Origin: Mermis nigrescens
Taxonomy: Eukaryota; Nematoda; Enoplea; Mermithida; Mermithidae
Assembly (NCBI GenBank): GCA_036768485.1
Contig: JAVLUZ010000144.1
Span: forward strand, 938,620-1,002,619
DNA: 64,000 nt
Direction of reading: 5' to 3'
The number at the start of each line of letters is the position of its first letter. Positions within the stretch are counted from its first letter, which is position 1. The notes beneath the pieces are model-generated. The model was not told where the DNA came from, made no database searches, and worked only from the letters and a program-made list of their open reading frames with translations. Below are positions 44,442 to 57,212 of the stretch, in pieces. The position numbers and the translations under genes are program-made.

Positions 44442-44959
44442 CCCCACGCCCATGTGTGATCGTGGTGATTTAAATATTGAATTTATGTACTGACTGGCTG
44501 AAGGATTACGAATCAGATGGCGCGAGGGTTGAGCACAAGCGTGAAGATCCGGCTGAACAAAAATACCACGATTAGTAGGGAGTCAGTCACATGTGAAGAC
44601 ACATCATAGGAATTCTTGGGGTGGTGGTCAGCCCCAAAGAATATTGAAAACATTTGAAAGCAATAATCAAACATTTAGAATCCAAAAATGAGTACACATA
44701 TCGAAAAATTTACACTATTGAGCCATAACTTACATAGCTAAAAACGACACTTATCTTTTTACGCATGAATTAAAAAGTGAGCAACACTGAGCCCAGTGCT
44801 TGAAATAATCCGTCTTCCAACTTTTGCTAGGTTTTTCCCATGCGCTGATTTCATTAGACATTTTTGCGAGTTGGACAAGTGCGATTTGAGAAACGCCTGA
44901 ATTTCGTGTTTATCTGATGAATTCTGTGGGACCATCTGATTCGCTTTTACAGTCATGAG

Positions 44960-45180
44960 CATAGGTGGGCGGCACCAAAATTCTGGGAGGGGGGTGCAAG
45001 ATTTTTCAAAGGTCTAAAAATGGGCTTAGAAATGTTGGTATGGCGAAAAACACAATTTTTCAACGTTTCTCAACGAGCACTATCCATTGATATCAAAAAA
45101 TTTCCAAAAATTGAATTTTGGGGGGATATTTTGGTTTCTCGGGATGGGGGAGGGGGTGTATACCCCCACACCCAGGTGTG
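44960..45180 (+). mobile_element. hAT-like MITE, family M
   Basis: Starts CATAGGTGGGCGGC, ends ACCCAGGTGTG, TSD GTCATGAG / GTTATGAG (44952-44959 / 45181-45188), one mismatch. Confidence 0.85.
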
Positions 45181-45188
45181 GTTATGAG

Positions 45189-47302
45189 CATTCACGACTG
45201 AACTGACCAAAATTGCTCGCGTTTCATAGATATGCTCAAACTAAGTGTGAAACGGAAAAGACTAAACATATGTACACCCGGGCATAGAACCTCTTGAACG
45301 GCCTTCAATTGACTTTCTGGTCGAATTCGAGCAAGACTTATAGAAAATTTTACCGAAAATTATGCATCAACTCAACGCAGCATTCATAGATAACGAAAAA
45401 GCAAATCTTGAATTCCGAGATCAGCGGAATTTTAAATTCCCTAGAGGTCCATTCTCCTGAGCCCATGTGTCACCAAACCACAGGACTTATATCGTTATAA
45501 AAATTAATATATAAATCATTTTGTTTTAAGGCGATTTGGGCTGAAAGGCCGTTTCCAAAGCGTAAGTGATAAATATATGCATTTAATCTCGGCATCGTAT
45601 CTTTCACAGTCTTTTACACACGAAATTCCGGGTTTCTTGGCAGTTTACAGCAATTTCAGATCGATTTAGGCAGTTTTTCGAAGAGTAGAGAAATCAAACG
45701 ATAGATTGCATTGAAGTAACTACACTTTACTATCAAAGCAACGTCATTACATTGCCAAAATAAATAACAAATAAATATAATGATGAGACACTAGCGCGAT
45801 AAGCAAGAAAACTCAGCGAAGCTAATACGACTAAAACGATCGAATGTGCATGTAACAGTTCAAAAAACGGTGGAGGTCATCTTCCGAATTCTTATTTTGA
45901 AAGATCCAGAAATTTATAAAAAATCAATCCCGCCAAAAAAATCCAGAAAGGGCAAACAATTTCATTCAAATTTTTGGTGAACCAAACTCGCACTTTATCA
46001 GAAAATACTACGTTATGAACATAAGCGCACGTTAATGATTTATTCGTAAATTAATTAATTCGCTAATTCCCGTTAGAAATCCAGGGAAGGCTGATGATTT
46101 CATTCACATTTTTAGTAACAGAACGGGCACTTTATCAGGAATTACCATCTTATGAACATATATGCACTTTGATGATACGATTAGTAATAAGCGGAATTCG
46201 TACAAGCAAGTGAATAATAAGTAACATAGACATTAGGATCACATATTAAACGACTTTGAGACCGAAAAATTATTCCGAAATACACATTTTCTTAGAGAAC
46301 CACCGATAAGTTAATTTCTAATTTGAAGAAGAAATTTTCAATCGACTAGACAAGCCTTTTTTGGTAGGGCAAGGCAAAAAATACATACTCATACTCAGCG
46401 AATGAACAATATGAGAAATAAAAGCGTGTTACATCCTGAAGAAAATCACTTGGTCATAGTTTAAAACGTTTTTGTACCCCGCTTAAACCCTGTCTTGTTA
46501 TCTTACATCTTCGTATCAAGTTGCAACTTTTTTACAAAACTTAGTTTAGTGAAACGATATTAAGTGGAACTTTTCAAAATTTCACTACACATATACATGA
46601 GTCATATAACAAGCACATTGAAAAGAAGAACAGCTTCACAGTTTGGATCAGCATGCTTTACACTATGCTATGAGAAACGCTTATTTCGATCGTAAAATAG
46701 CAACGAACATGGAGTGAAGCCTAAAATCAGCTTTTTCATTGATACTCGAGAATTCATTCCAAAGTAATCTGCTCTCTCGTGATCGATCTTCTGTGATTTA
46801 AAACGATGAAAAATTGACTAAAAGCCAAAATATTAAAAAAGCATTACTTCAGTTCAGCTGGGAATTTTCCTAGAAAAAGAAACGTGATTCGAATTTCAAT
46901 TGAAACAGATCATTTATCACTAAGTGTGCAGCATTCCAAAAGGTCCATTTTCACAAAAATACGTATCCTCTACGTTATTAATATGCGTATTAGTGTAATC
47001 TGATGAAACTTCTAATCTTACAGTAATAAGACTCAGATAAAAAACGCGCGAAATTCGCTCGAATTAAGTCAAACTACGAATAAAATTTTCGAATATAATC
47101 AATTTTAAGACAAGTCACGAGCTCAGTTAGAAATTGAGCTGCGAATTGTCGTAAAATACGCAAACATCGGACAATATAGCTCATCAGATCAGCATAGAAG
47201 TGAAATTTAAAAACACAAGTGCAAAGGAATATTAGAGCAGCTTACAATATGCATTTCCACGACAGAGGGAAGAGGTTAAATCTCCATTTACCGCGTCCTA
47301 GG
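45189..47302. other. AT-rich stretch without recognisable gene
   Basis: About 2.1 kb downstream of WDR7 on its strand. I see no ORF of note, no clear repeat family and no exon-like segment. Confidence 0.4.
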
Positions 47303-47580
47303 TATATGTGGGCAGCACTAAAATTGTGGGGGTGCAAGGCTTTTAAAGGTCAAAAAATGGTATTAAAAATGGTGGTATGGCGAACAACCACCATTTTTCA
47401 ACATTTCTCCCCAAGTACTATCCATAGGCATCAACAAAAATCGCGAAAAAACGAAAACAAAATTCAAAAATTGAATTCTGGGGGTATATTAATTTCTGGG
47501 GGAGGGGGTATTTAGATTCGGGGGGGGGGTATTCGACCTTCTGAGGGGGGTGCATACCCCAACCCTCACGCCCACGTTTG
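47303..47580 (+). mobile_element. hAT-like MITE, family M, diverged
   Basis: Starts TATATGTGGGCAGC, ends CACGCCCACGTTTG. The body is recognisable, with longer G-runs near 47515-47555. Flanks GTCCTAGG / GTCTTATA agree only partly, so the TSD is eroded. Confidence 0.75.
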
Positions 47581-47808
47581 GTCTTATACCGGAGTCATAG
47601 TGAATCACTTTATTGGCTTTTTACCTGATCTTCCTTATCCCTGTGCATTAAATGAAAGTAATAACTGTCAGATAGGTATGTAAAGAATGTGTAGCTTATT
47701 ATAGACTAGGAGTTTTTCCTATGATGGTACCATTCGACTGCAAAAACATGATAGTAAATAGACATTAAAAAAGCGTCGAATACGATAGCAAAAGAACAAG
47801 TACGATCT

Positions 47809-47982
47809 TTACAAAGAAAATCTGTGCTCAGATCCACTGTGCAGCAAAAGTGTGACGGCCTTGCTAGAAATCCACGTTATTCTGGATACTTGTAGCGCGC
47901 TGCTTACGCTGGGCAGGTAAGAAGTGGGCGCCGAATATTGTTTCACACATTTCACTTGACTCTGTCCCATGCCCATAAATGA
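47809..47982 (-). CDS. WDR7: WDR7 (Rabconnectin-3 beta) last coding exon
   Basis: WDR7 is a large WD40 protein that partners DMXL/Rabconnectin-3 alpha in assembling the V-ATPase on acidic vesicles. This 174-bp exon starts after a CTCAG acceptor (47984-47983) and ends with TAA at 47811-47809. It encodes the conserved C-terminal blade with CVKQYSAPT and ITWISSKAVTLLLHSGSEHR, 57 residues. Phase 0 at its start matches phase 0 at the end of the exon at 49598-49494. It is the 3' end of the gene, which reads on the minus strand through at least six more exons up to 62813. The full gene is much longer; its 5' two-thirds lie beyond the window. Confidence 0.85.
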   Translation of the reverse strand, partial: SFMGMGQSQVKCVKQYSAPTSYLPSVSSALQVSRITWISSKAVTLLLHSGSEHRFSL

Positions 47983-48283
47983 CTGAGATACCTTAACGGA
48001 TTAAATTAAAAAGATAATCGTCAAAAACTTAGGATTTTTGCCGGGCAAAGTCACCCGCGTTGTTGGGGAGATTTGGGTCTTGCTGCTTAGAATTGCTATT
48101 GATTTAATGTAAAATACTGATGAAAAAACACATTTTTTTGATTTTTTTTCGAAATATGTAAAAATTAAGTTTTCAGAAAAAAATTAGAATGGTTTTTGAT
48201 TTGAGCCGGAATACTTCTCGAAAGTTTAAAATTAAAAATTTGGTTCCAATTAATCGGAATTGATTCTTGATTCGAGTTTCAAT

Positions 48284-48537
48284 CACACGTGGGCGTAGGA
48301 GTTGGGGTATGCACCCCCAGAAGGCCGAATACCCCACGAGAAACCATAATCCCCCTCCCCAGAATTCAATTTTTGAAATTTTTTTGTTTTCTAAGCAATT
48401 TTTTAGTGCTTATGGATAGAGTTCGATGAGAAACGTTGATAAATGTTGTTTTTTCGCCATACTACAATTTTAAAGACTGCTTTTTGACCTTTTGAAAAAT
48501 CTTGCACCCCCTAGAATCTTGATGCTGCCCACCTATG
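48284..48537 (-). mobile_element. hAT-like MITE, family M, in a WDR7 intron
   Basis: Inverted copy from CACACGTGGGCGT to GCTGCCCACCTATG. Flanks GTTTCAAT / GTCTAAAT are a diverged TSD (6 of 8). Confidence 0.8.
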
Positions 48538-48539
48538 GT

Positions 48540-49493
48540 CTAAATAAGTCTTTCAATTGAAATTGAGTAAATTGCCTACTTACATACATACATAAGATGA
48601 TCGTATCCTTAGCCAAACTGACATATGCAAACCTCGAGCTATGTATAGCACCTAGATGTTAGTACATACCTACGTAAGAAACCTGATAAGGCAAGTAAGA
48701 CATTTTGAGCTTGCTATTCAGGAGTCACAAATATTGGTAAATAATCAAGTATAAAACAAAATTAATATAATATACTAGATACAAATCTACATACATGCAC
48801 AGTAAAATATGTATAAAATTTTAAAATATAATATTTAACAATTTATAATATATGTAATACAGGAATGGAAATATCAAAATAAAATACAACATATCATAGA
48901 TCCCTTTCGTATTGGTATTACAGCATGTATTAAATTTAAAATCAAGTAATCGACAATGTAGCAAATGCACTCATCTTCAAAGAAACTCATTTTCTAAAAC
49001 TCCAATAAAAAATCATTGAAAAGAGAACGAATCGAATGACGAACTCAACATACAAATATGTTACCGTAATAAAAATCGGTAGATAATTAAATAAATAGGC
49101 AAACGGATAAATAAGCTTTTAATAAACTAATTACTTAGCACATCACACTAATTATAAGTAATAAAAACTAAGCAATAAATAGTTAACAATGAGTGCACAA
49201 AATATGCTTATGTTGGATATGATCTTAGCGTCATAACACACGGCCAAAACATCAGCTTTTGATTAAAGATAAAAAATGCTGATTGACAATACTTTATATT
49301 TAATGTACGTACGTAAGATCTTAGATTAAAGATTGAAATATTAAATTATGACGATATTAACTAATCCGCGCAATTAAAGTTTGAAAAAGGAGAAACCCTA
49401 AACTCCTCCAAAGCAAACAGTACTGGAAATAAAATTAATAAAAAAATTAATTAATTAAGAACAAGCAGATTTTCGTTAAAACTTTTCTCTTAC
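48540..49493. other. AT-rich WDR7 intron sequence
   Basis: Very AT-rich with short ATTAATTAA-type words near 49430-49460. No feature beyond the MITE to its left. Confidence 0.4.
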
Positions 49494-49598
49494 TTGCCAA
49501 AAATTGAGTTTCCCTTCATCCGCCGAATATGTAGCTAAACATTTGCCATCGCTTGAAAAAGCGCATGCACTAACCGCCTTACTGTGCGCTTGAACAGC
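49494..49598 (-). CDS. WDR7: WDR7 exon with a WD40 repeat
   Basis: 105 bp, acceptor CGCAG (49600-49599), donor GTAAGAG (49493). Encodes 35 residues ending in a clear WD-repeat signature: HSKAVSACAFSSDGKCLATY followed by S and ...KLNFWQ. Phase 0 at both ends fits the neighbouring exons. This is the penultimate coding exon. Confidence 0.88.
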
Positions 49599-49639
49599 CT
49601 GCGAAAAGCAAACAAACTGATGAGAGAAATGTAAAGCGA

Positions 49640-50420
49640 GAGAAAATGCAAAGGAGAGTTCTGCCAGCTATTCTAGGAACAAGATTGTATTGAGCATACA
49701 CAAGAAAAGAAGGCCCTGAAGAATTTAGAAAAGAATTATTTTTCAACATTTCACAAAATATTTTTTATTCGACGTAAAGCTGCCGGAATAGCTGCATTTT
49801 ACCCCTTTAAACTCGATTTTCCTGCTTGAAAACTGTCAGCTTCGTCTATTTTTATGCTATGCTAACTTTTGTGCGAATTTTTACGTCATTTTATATCATA
49901 AAATTTATTTATTACTATTTATTATTATTCTTTTATTTAATTTTATTATTTCGTCATTTATTTATTATTATATTAGTTACTTATATTTTATTTATTACTA
50001 TATTTAAAAAATTAATCTATTATTTATAAATTATTTTTTTAAAGGATGACCTGCCAAAGAAGCCATGCTGTGCACCTAATGGTCAAGCATGCATAACAGT
50101 TTGGAAATAAAGCCTAGACCTCGATCACGGAGAAAGGAAAATTTTCAGGGCAATAAGGGGAAAAGTAAGCTTCTTAAAAAATAGTTGACGATCAAAGCTT
50201 TTCAGCGAAAATTCTTGAAATCATACAAAAAATATGACTTACCTGATAGGTATGTACCTACAAAAGTTTTCATGCGATTTTAACTTTAACGCCAAGTTTT
50301 TAAAGACGTTTAAGTTCAATAAAGCTTTCAAACTGATCGTCTCAGACCGATCTGACCCCAGAAAGGTCACGCGCCTATGGCTCGCATATGTAAGAATGTA
50401 ATTAAATGTATGCACTGAAA
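49640..50420. other. WDR7 intron sequence, AT-rich
   Basis: Contains a TTATTATTTATT-rich stretch at 49890-50040. No gene or defined repeat otherwise. Confidence 0.4.
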
Positions 50421-50422
50421 CC

Positions 50423-50782
50423 AGACGTGCACAGCATGGGAATTCTTGCGGGGGTGGGGAAGTGAGATAAAAAATTTTTCTAAAGTGTTTTTGGGCTCAA
50501 AAACGGTGGATAAGCGTCAAAACATCATTTTTCGGAGTTTCTAACGATACTCTATCTCCTTGAGACGTAAAAACATAAAACATTTCGAAAAAATACAAAA
50601 AAATCGAGTAAATTGAAGAAAATAAAGTCAAAGTCACAAAATGAGTAAATGGCGCGAAGCACCGAAAATCGACACTTTTGAGCCAGAAGATAGCTAAAAA
50701 CGCTTAAAACAGCATCTTCAGACTTTTTTAAAGAATTGTGAATTCTGTGGCGATAAAAAATTTCCGGGAGATGGGTTGAAAC
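50423..50782 (+). repeat. Repeat family G (CACAGCATGGGAATTC type)
   Basis: Begins GACGTGCACAGCATGGGAAT followed by a G-rich tract and GAAATTTTTT-type body. Shares its first 20-30 bases and layout with 51955, 53392, 53834, 61920 and the inverted copies ending at 54521 and 56592. Its right end is cut by the MITE at 50783. Confidence 0.6.
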
Positions 50783-51017
50783 CATACCTGGGCGTAGGGG
50801 GGGTTTGGGGTATGCACCCTCCAGAAACCAAAATACCCCCAGAATTCAATTTTTGAATTTCTTTTCGTTTTTCTTCGCAATTTTTTGATTCCAATGGACA
50901 GTCCTTCATAAGAAACGTTGAAAAATGGTGCTTTTTCGCCATACCACCATTTTTGAGCCCATTTTTGACCTTTAAAAAAATCTTGCACCCCCAGAACTTT
51001 GGTGCCGCCCACCCATG
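50783..51017 (-). mobile_element. hAT-like MITE, family M, in a WDR7 intron
   Basis: Inverted copy from CATACCTGGGCGT to CCGCCCACCCATG, TSD GTTGAAAC / GTTGAAAA (7 of 8). Confidence 0.85.
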
Positions 51018-51029
51018 GTTGAAAAACTA

Positions 51030-51465
51030 GTGTTTTTTGTATTCAGCAAAGATTTTCCTGATGTACAAAGACTTTTGGGGACCGTCTTTGTACATGTATA
51101 AAGATTTTTTGGGGGGGGGGCAAAAAGTGGAAAAAATTTAAAATCGCAAAAATTTTCGGCGCCTAGCGCCGAAAGAGTAATTGTATGTTCTATATATCTT
51201 TATAATGTCAGAAATTGCATTTTGAAAGGAAGAATGTCAAATTTTTAGGCGCTTCGCGCCATTTTGGGACAATAAAAGTGATTTTTGCCCTCAGAAAACC
51301 AGAAATTAACTAAAATACGCTACCAAAGGTCAAACAACTGTTTTTGCCACACTAAAATCGCTACTCTATCATATTATAGTACCCAGAAATTTGTGTGTAC
51401 AAAAAGAGAAGACTTTTAGGGACCACCTTTGTACATGTACAAACGGACCTTGTACAGAAAAACAT
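51030..51465 (+). repeat. Repeat family P with a TTTGTACATGTACAAA palindrome, copy 1
   Basis: Shares long stretches with 57213-57620, including ATTCAGCAAAGATTTT, ACTACCAAAGGTC-type sequence and the palindromic TTTGTACATGTACAAA near the right end (51429-51444). Confidence 0.75.
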
Positions 51466-51954
51466 TGGTTGAAACCCTTTCTAGGAGATGAAACCCATCT
51501 AAATCCCCCAAGATTATGTGTAATTGCAACTGATGCAACTAAAAGCAATTGTACTTTAAACAGCATGTTCCGCATTTATTAACAAATCCTAGAAAATAAT
51601 TAAAGCATATGTAAATACACAAATACGTTGCCATGAGTTACGGCTGCCTATCTCGTCCCAAAATTTTTCAAAAAAGGATAAAGTTCAGTTCGATCGATTC
51701 AAAATTTTAATATCTCGCAAAAGTCGATATCTTCCTTTAAAATGATAGAAAGAACATGGCAGTCTAAAACAAACATTACTTAAAAAACAAAATTAAGAAA
51801 GCAGAAAGAAATTGGAATATGTTAAAAAACAGAAGAGGATAAAGATGACAAGTTACAAATAGGAGAAAGCGAAGTTCGTCTTTTGCGTCACTTTCTCTAA
51901 ATATTTTGCTTATTTTTATTTTAAGAATAAATTTAAAACTACCATTCACGATCG

Positions 51955-52350
51955 CACATGCACAGCATGGGAATTCTGGGGGGAGGGGCTGGAATAATAA
52001 ATTGCCTTTTTAGGTCCAAAAATGGTAGGTACGCGCCAAAAACATCGTTTTTCAGCGTTTCTGACAATGCTCTCTCTTTCTAGAGCATAAAAACAAAAAA
52101 CAATTTAAAAAAAAGTCGGAACAAATTGAACAAAATATGGTTAAAACATGAGTATAATGGCGCGATGCGCCGAAGATTTGGCACTTTTGAGCAAATAGAT
52201 AGCTAAAAACGCTTAAAAAAGCATCTTTTTTTACGAATTTTTAGAAAATGTATGGGAACTTTCAAAAAATCGCGAATTTTGGGCGAAGGTGGCGAAAAAG
52301 TTTTTGCGGTAGGGAGTGAGAATTTTTCTGGGGGGAGGGGTGAAACTCAC
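51955..52350 (+). repeat. Repeat family G, second copy
   Basis: Begins CACATGCACAGCATGGGAAT and ends in a GGGGGGAGGGGTGAAAC-type tract. No coding sequence. TSD not resolved. Confidence 0.6.
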
Positions 52351-52670
52351 TTAAGATATCTAGAAAGATCTCTCTATCTTTGAAAAGATAGAGCATCGCT
52401 CCAAAGTAATCGCTTAGATCTATAATCCTCAAATTACTTTTTTGGCAAAATTTAATTTTTCCATATTGCCCATATTTTTTGTGTTATATTTCAGAAAGCC
52501 AATTTTTCGACTTACCATTAGAAACAAGGAAAAGAAAAACCACCGATTGAAATAGAAATTGTAATTCTTTGTCACTTTCTTAAAAATTTGAAAAGCTTAT
52601 TTATTCCTAAAAGATCCTATGCCTGGCCTGGGATTTCCAGTCAATATGTACATATTCACATTTAGTTTAC

Positions 52671-52740
52671 CTGGCTTTTGCCAACCCTTAATTCGTGAAT
52701 TACCACCGCACCACTTTTGCCGCCAAAACAAAGACGACGA
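52671..52740 (-). CDS. WDR7: WDR7 exon with a WD40-type strand segment
   Basis: 70 bp, acceptor ATCAGAG (AG at 52742-52741), donor GTAAAC (52670-52669). One base completes the codon split with the exon at 55162-55080; then 23 codons read RRLCFGGKSGAVVIHELRVG and KSQ. The pattern (hydrophobic, Gly-Gly-x-x-Gly, VVIHEL) is a WD-repeat beta segment at the expected place before the HSKAV exon. Phases on both sides agree. Confidence 0.8.
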
Positions 52741-53391
52741 CTCTGATTACAGTAAGCAATCATGGGAAATCTAGAAAGAAGCGGAAATTTCCGATTTATT
52801 TATTTATTTATTTTAATTATGTATTATCTTTGATTTATTTATTCCAAATAGCAAATGCCCCAGAAATTGCATCAGACATGATTGAAATAATTAGGAATGA
52901 CAAATTGAGGCCACGATTTTCATATCGAAAGCTTTGCAAGAACAGTCGAAAGAAGTTCTTAGGAAACGTTATTTTATTAATGTACGCTCAAAATAGCATT
53001 TTTTCGTCACTTTCAGATACATAACTACATAAAGAACGTTTTTTCTAATTTATGTATGTAATTTATGATAGAACTTTTCCAAAAACTTCGGAAATCTAAA
53101 AAAAAATTTTACGAAAAAGAATTATTAGATTTTCAAAAGTCAGGCAATCGTTTTCGCAAAAAAAATTAACTCGATAAATTTATGGCGAAAACTGACCGAA
53201 GATTTCTTAAATTAATCTATTTACCTATTTCTTGTGTACATGCGTGCGTTTTGGACAAAGTAAAAATACATTGAAGGATACGCCAGAATGTATCGAATTT
53301 ATGCTGAGATATTTAAGCGGCGTTAATCTTCAAAAAGTATATTTATCACACAAAAACGCATAAATCTTCTCCATACACATGTACAGCACGG

Positions 53392-53780
53392 GAATTCAGA
53401 GGGGGTTAGGCCTAAAAATCTTTTAAAAAGTGCCTTTTTGAGCTAAAAAACGAAGGGTACGCGTCAAAAACACTGTTTTTTGACGTTTCAGACAATGCTC
53501 GTTCTTTTTAGAGCATAAGAACGTAGAAAAGATTTCGAAAAAATTTGAAAAAATTGAGTAAAGTGAACAAAATATGGTCAAAAAATGTGTGCGCGCCGAA
53601 AATTTGAGATTTTTCAGCCAAAAATGAACTTAAAACGCTTAAAAAGGCACACTTTTAACAAATTTTACCAACTTTTACAAAAAAAAATCGATAATTATGG
53701 AGGAAGGGTAATCGCAGCCATTTTGCGGGGGTCAGTTGCCATTCTAGGGGAGTCAAACCTCCTCTAAGATCACGTCTGGT
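53392..53780 (+). repeat. Repeat family G, third copy
   Basis: Begins CATGTACAGCACGGGAATTC with the same downstream layout (G-rich tract, TTTCAGACAATGCTC, AGAGCATAAGAAC). Confidence 0.55.
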
Positions 53781-53833
53781 CTTCTCTGAACTTTTTTAGA
53801 AATTAAAATAAATGACATTGAAAACTAGTATCC

Positions 53834-54521
53834 AGACATGCACAGTATGGGGATTCCGGGAGGGGGTGAAATTTTAAAGTACCTTTATCGGGATTGAAAA
53901 AAACTGCTTTTTTCGGCGTTTCTGATGATGCTGTATCTTTCAAGAGCATAAGAACAAAAAGATTCAAAAAAAATTAAACGAAATGCAATAAGAACAAAAA
54001 TTAAGAAAAAATTTAACAAAATGCAATAAAAAAAATGAGTAAATGGCGCGACTTGAGCAAATATTTTTCTTAAACTAAAAAAATTCTAAGCAATAGAAGC
54101 TGGTGACAAAGCGGAAACTTCGGCCGCCACATTGACATAAAATTATCTAAGGGAAAGGTTTGAGGGGAGGTTTCAACCCCAGAAAAATTTTCACCCCCTC
54201 CAGAATTCGCGTTTTGAAAGTTTGCAGAAATTTCCTGAAAAATTCGTAGAAAAGGTGCTTTTTCAAGCGTTTTTAGCTAAATATTTGCTCAAAAAAAGAA
54301 ACATTTTCGTCGCTTTGCGCCATATACTCATAATCTGACCATACTTTGCTCAACTTGTTCGACTTTCCGATTTTTTTCCGAATTTCTTATGCTCTAAAAA
54401 GATGGAGCATCGTCAGAAACGTCGAAAAACAATGTTTTTTGAGGCGTCATTTTTGGGCTCAAAAAAGGCACTCTCAAATTCCCCTTCCCCGCCCAGAATT
54501 TCCATGCTACGCATGTCCGGA
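53834..54521. repeat. Repeat family G, palindromic copy
   Basis: CAGACATGCACAGTATGGGG at 53834 is inverted at about 54500-54521 (...CATGCTACGCATGTCCG). Both halves carry the family body, so this is either two copies head to head or a long inverted-repeat element of about 690 bp. Confidence 0.6.
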
Positions 54522-54639
54522 TACAGATGATCAAAATAGAAAAGCTAGAGGTAGAAAATTCTACGAAATGAAACTCTATAAACGAAAAAAACATATTTTC
54601 AACCGTAGATTCATGATTATTTATTCGTTACTGATCCTG

Positions 54640-55079
54640 TGATACAAAAAGACGAAGTTAACACTTTTGGACAGCAAGTGGGTCACCGATTACGGGCTAG
54701 ATGTAAAAGATTCGCTTATTTACACTATATCCACGCTTTATTTAGAAAAAGAAGTTTGCGCTAGTACAAAGAATTAAATTAAAGAAGTGAATTAAAAAAA
54801 TCAATTAACTTAATAATGAAAAATTAAATAAAATTATTATAATTAAATAATTATTATAATGAATATTAAATTGTAATATTATATTATAATTATTATATTA
54901 TAATATTATTATTATATTATATTATAATTATTGAAATTAGACGAATTATATATTATAATTGAATTAATTTTTTATTTCAATTAATTAAATTAATTTAATT
55001 AAAGATTTAAATGAAGTATATGTACATACAGAAATATGCAAAATATAGACTAATTATCGAAATAATTAGCGTGACTCAC
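54640..55079. other. WDR7 intron, extremely AT-rich
   Basis: Mostly A/T from 54780 to 55010 with ATAATTATTATA-type words. No gene. Confidence 0.5.
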
Positions 55080-55162
55080 TTTGCAAAGAATGGGAAAGTT
55101 TCAGCAACATTTTTACGCTTCGACGTAGCCGAATCCATGCAATGAACTAAAATCTCGCCGGT
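55080..55162 (-). CDS. WDR7: WDR7 exon
   Basis: 83 bp, acceptor GTTAAG (AG at 55164-55163), donor GTGAGT (55079). Encodes TGEILVHCMDSATSKRKNVA and ETFPFFA plus two bases. It matches the WDR7 segment that follows the DMIDLM helix, with its conserved HC.D and FP positions. The phase is 0 in and 2 out, consistent with the exons on either side. Confidence 0.75.
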
Positions 55163-56084
55163 CTTAACGTAAGAAAGCGTCAATTGAGAAGGCCAGAATA
55201 AAAAAATCAAAAAGGATTGAAAAAATCAGCGTTTTACTACATACGAAAACTTCAGAAGTAAAATCGTAATTCGTTTTGTTTCTCCTTCAAAATTTATTCC
55301 GGTTTTGTACAACTTATTTTAAATCAAATTAAAGAAAAATCAGATAAATTTCATTGTAGTTAAATTCAACTTTTTGATAAGCTTGAACGTCTCACGGACT
55401 AGATACATATGTACATTTGTGATAAAATTTCCGAATTTTGGGAGAGCGGCTATTATTTGTGCGGGATAAATTACCGTCTATTTATGGCTAAAAACGATAA
55501 GAAAACACAAAAAGAAAAGATTTTGTGTTGACGATTTGGTTTGAGATTTGATTTTTTCAAGATTTTTGTAATTTAATTTTTTAAAAATTTTTCGAGGTTC
55601 AAGATCTGACGCAAATCGATCAATCAAATATACAAGCGTTAACACGATTAGAATTCGAGGCAGGTAATGTGGAAGATCTCAGGCTATCAGCAACTAATTT
55701 TGTTGCAAATTTTCGATACTTACATTACGAGTATTATTCTTAATTATTCACATACATGTGACGGCTCCGAATTGGGGGGCAGCCAATTTCAAAGGGGGGT
55801 GGGGGTAACTGACCTCAAATTTTCGACCAAAACGGTCAAAAAACTTGTAAAAACGGCAAAAAATTTGATTTATTCCAGAAATTGGGGGGATGGTCAAACA
55901 TTTCCTGGCTTTAGGGGGATGGGGAACGGCCGACTTATCCCTTGTTACATGTATGATTATTTATCACGCATGCATGATCACTATTAAGCGACCAATTTAT
56001 TTTATCATCAGCATCAAATAAACCTAATCGAATGAATAATAGTACAATAGAGAATGGAACAAAAAACGAGCCATCCACCAGCAT

Positions 56085-56592
56085 ATATGGGGGGGGGTTG
56101 GAGGAGGTTTTCACTTACCAGTAAAATTTTTCACCCCTCTCCCGGAATTCGGGATTTTCCGAAAAAAATTCGTAAAAAAGTTTAAGGGTTTCTAATCATC
56201 AGCTTACTAAAAAATGTCAAATTTTCCATTCACTCATTTTTTGACTATATTTTGTTCAATAACTCGAATTTCTCCAATATTTTTATATAAATTTTTTAAA
56301 ATGTTTTAAATGCTGGAAAGATATATGGCCAAAAGCGATCCTTTTGACGCGCATCCACAGTTTTTTAGCCCAAAAACAGGCACGTAGCTGGCCGTCTCCT
56401 ATTTGAGGGGGACAACACCTATTTTTTGGGGGACTAAGCCCAAAAAAAGCACAAAATAACGTTAAAAAAGTCATATTTTCCCGACTTTTCTGAATTTTAG
56501 GAAGCCCAACCCCCTCCTCCCAGAGATACGTGCCTGCCAAAAAAGCGCTTTAAAATTTCGCCCCCCCAAGAATCCCAATGCCGTGCATGTTT
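56085..56592 (-). repeat. Repeat family G, inverted copy
   Basis: Ends AATGCCGTGCATG (56576-56590), inverted relative to the 50423 copy, with G/C-rich GGGGGG/CCCCCC tracts at both ends. Confidence 0.5.
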
Positions 56593-56598
56593 GCTCAC

Positions 56599-56739
56599 CG
56601 GTATCATTAAGTCAATCATATCGCCGTACATTTTGTCGGCGATCAGTTCGATAATTCTCAGAATTTCTGCTTTCGCTCGAACCAGCGGCGAACCCACAAA
56701 AACAGTCTGGTGCTGAGACATGGCGTTGAATCTGGTAAC
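56599..56739 (-). CDS. WDR7: WDR7 exon
   Basis: 141 bp (47 codons, phase 0 both ends), acceptor TTTCTCTAG (AG at 56741-56740), donor GTGAGC (56598). Encodes a conserved WDR7 helix: RAKAEILRIIELIADKMYGD followed by MIDLMIP. It lies between the long exon at 59531-59095 and the short one at 55162-55080, as in WDR7 proteins. Confidence 0.87.
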
Positions 56740-57212
56740 CTAGAGAAAAGGCAGGCATTCAATAAATGAGACTGCAAAAGTAAGAAGTCGTCAATACGAG
56801 AAAGAAGCGAGAAAGCAGACAGAAAATATAGAGAAAAAATAGATAAATAAAAAAGCAAATACTGAATAGAAAGACAAAAAAAGATTCATTTGACATGGTT
56901 CCCGTTCTAATACATCAATCCATTGAATAAGTGCGTGGCGAGGACCAGTGACGGATCAAGGATTTTCTGACGGGGGAAGAACCAAAAATTTTCCTAATAG
57001 CGTCTAAAATTGTCAAAAAATCCGTCCATTAGGCTATAGCATTTTTTGCCGTCTTTTGACAGAAGACAGAATCGTTTGTGACCCTAAAAAAGTTAACAAT
57101 TTCGAAAGTTTTCTACAGAAATCGCGAAAAATTAGCGCAGAAATCGGCATAAAGCGCCGAAAATACACGAGTAATCATTGAAAGAACTGTAAAAAAATCA
57201 GTGTTCCCACGA

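Noticed and set aside
44759..44962. Minus-strand ORF of 67 codons just left of a MITE, considered as a host exon.
   Set aside because: No homology recognised, no supportive splice context, and WDR7 already ends at 47809.
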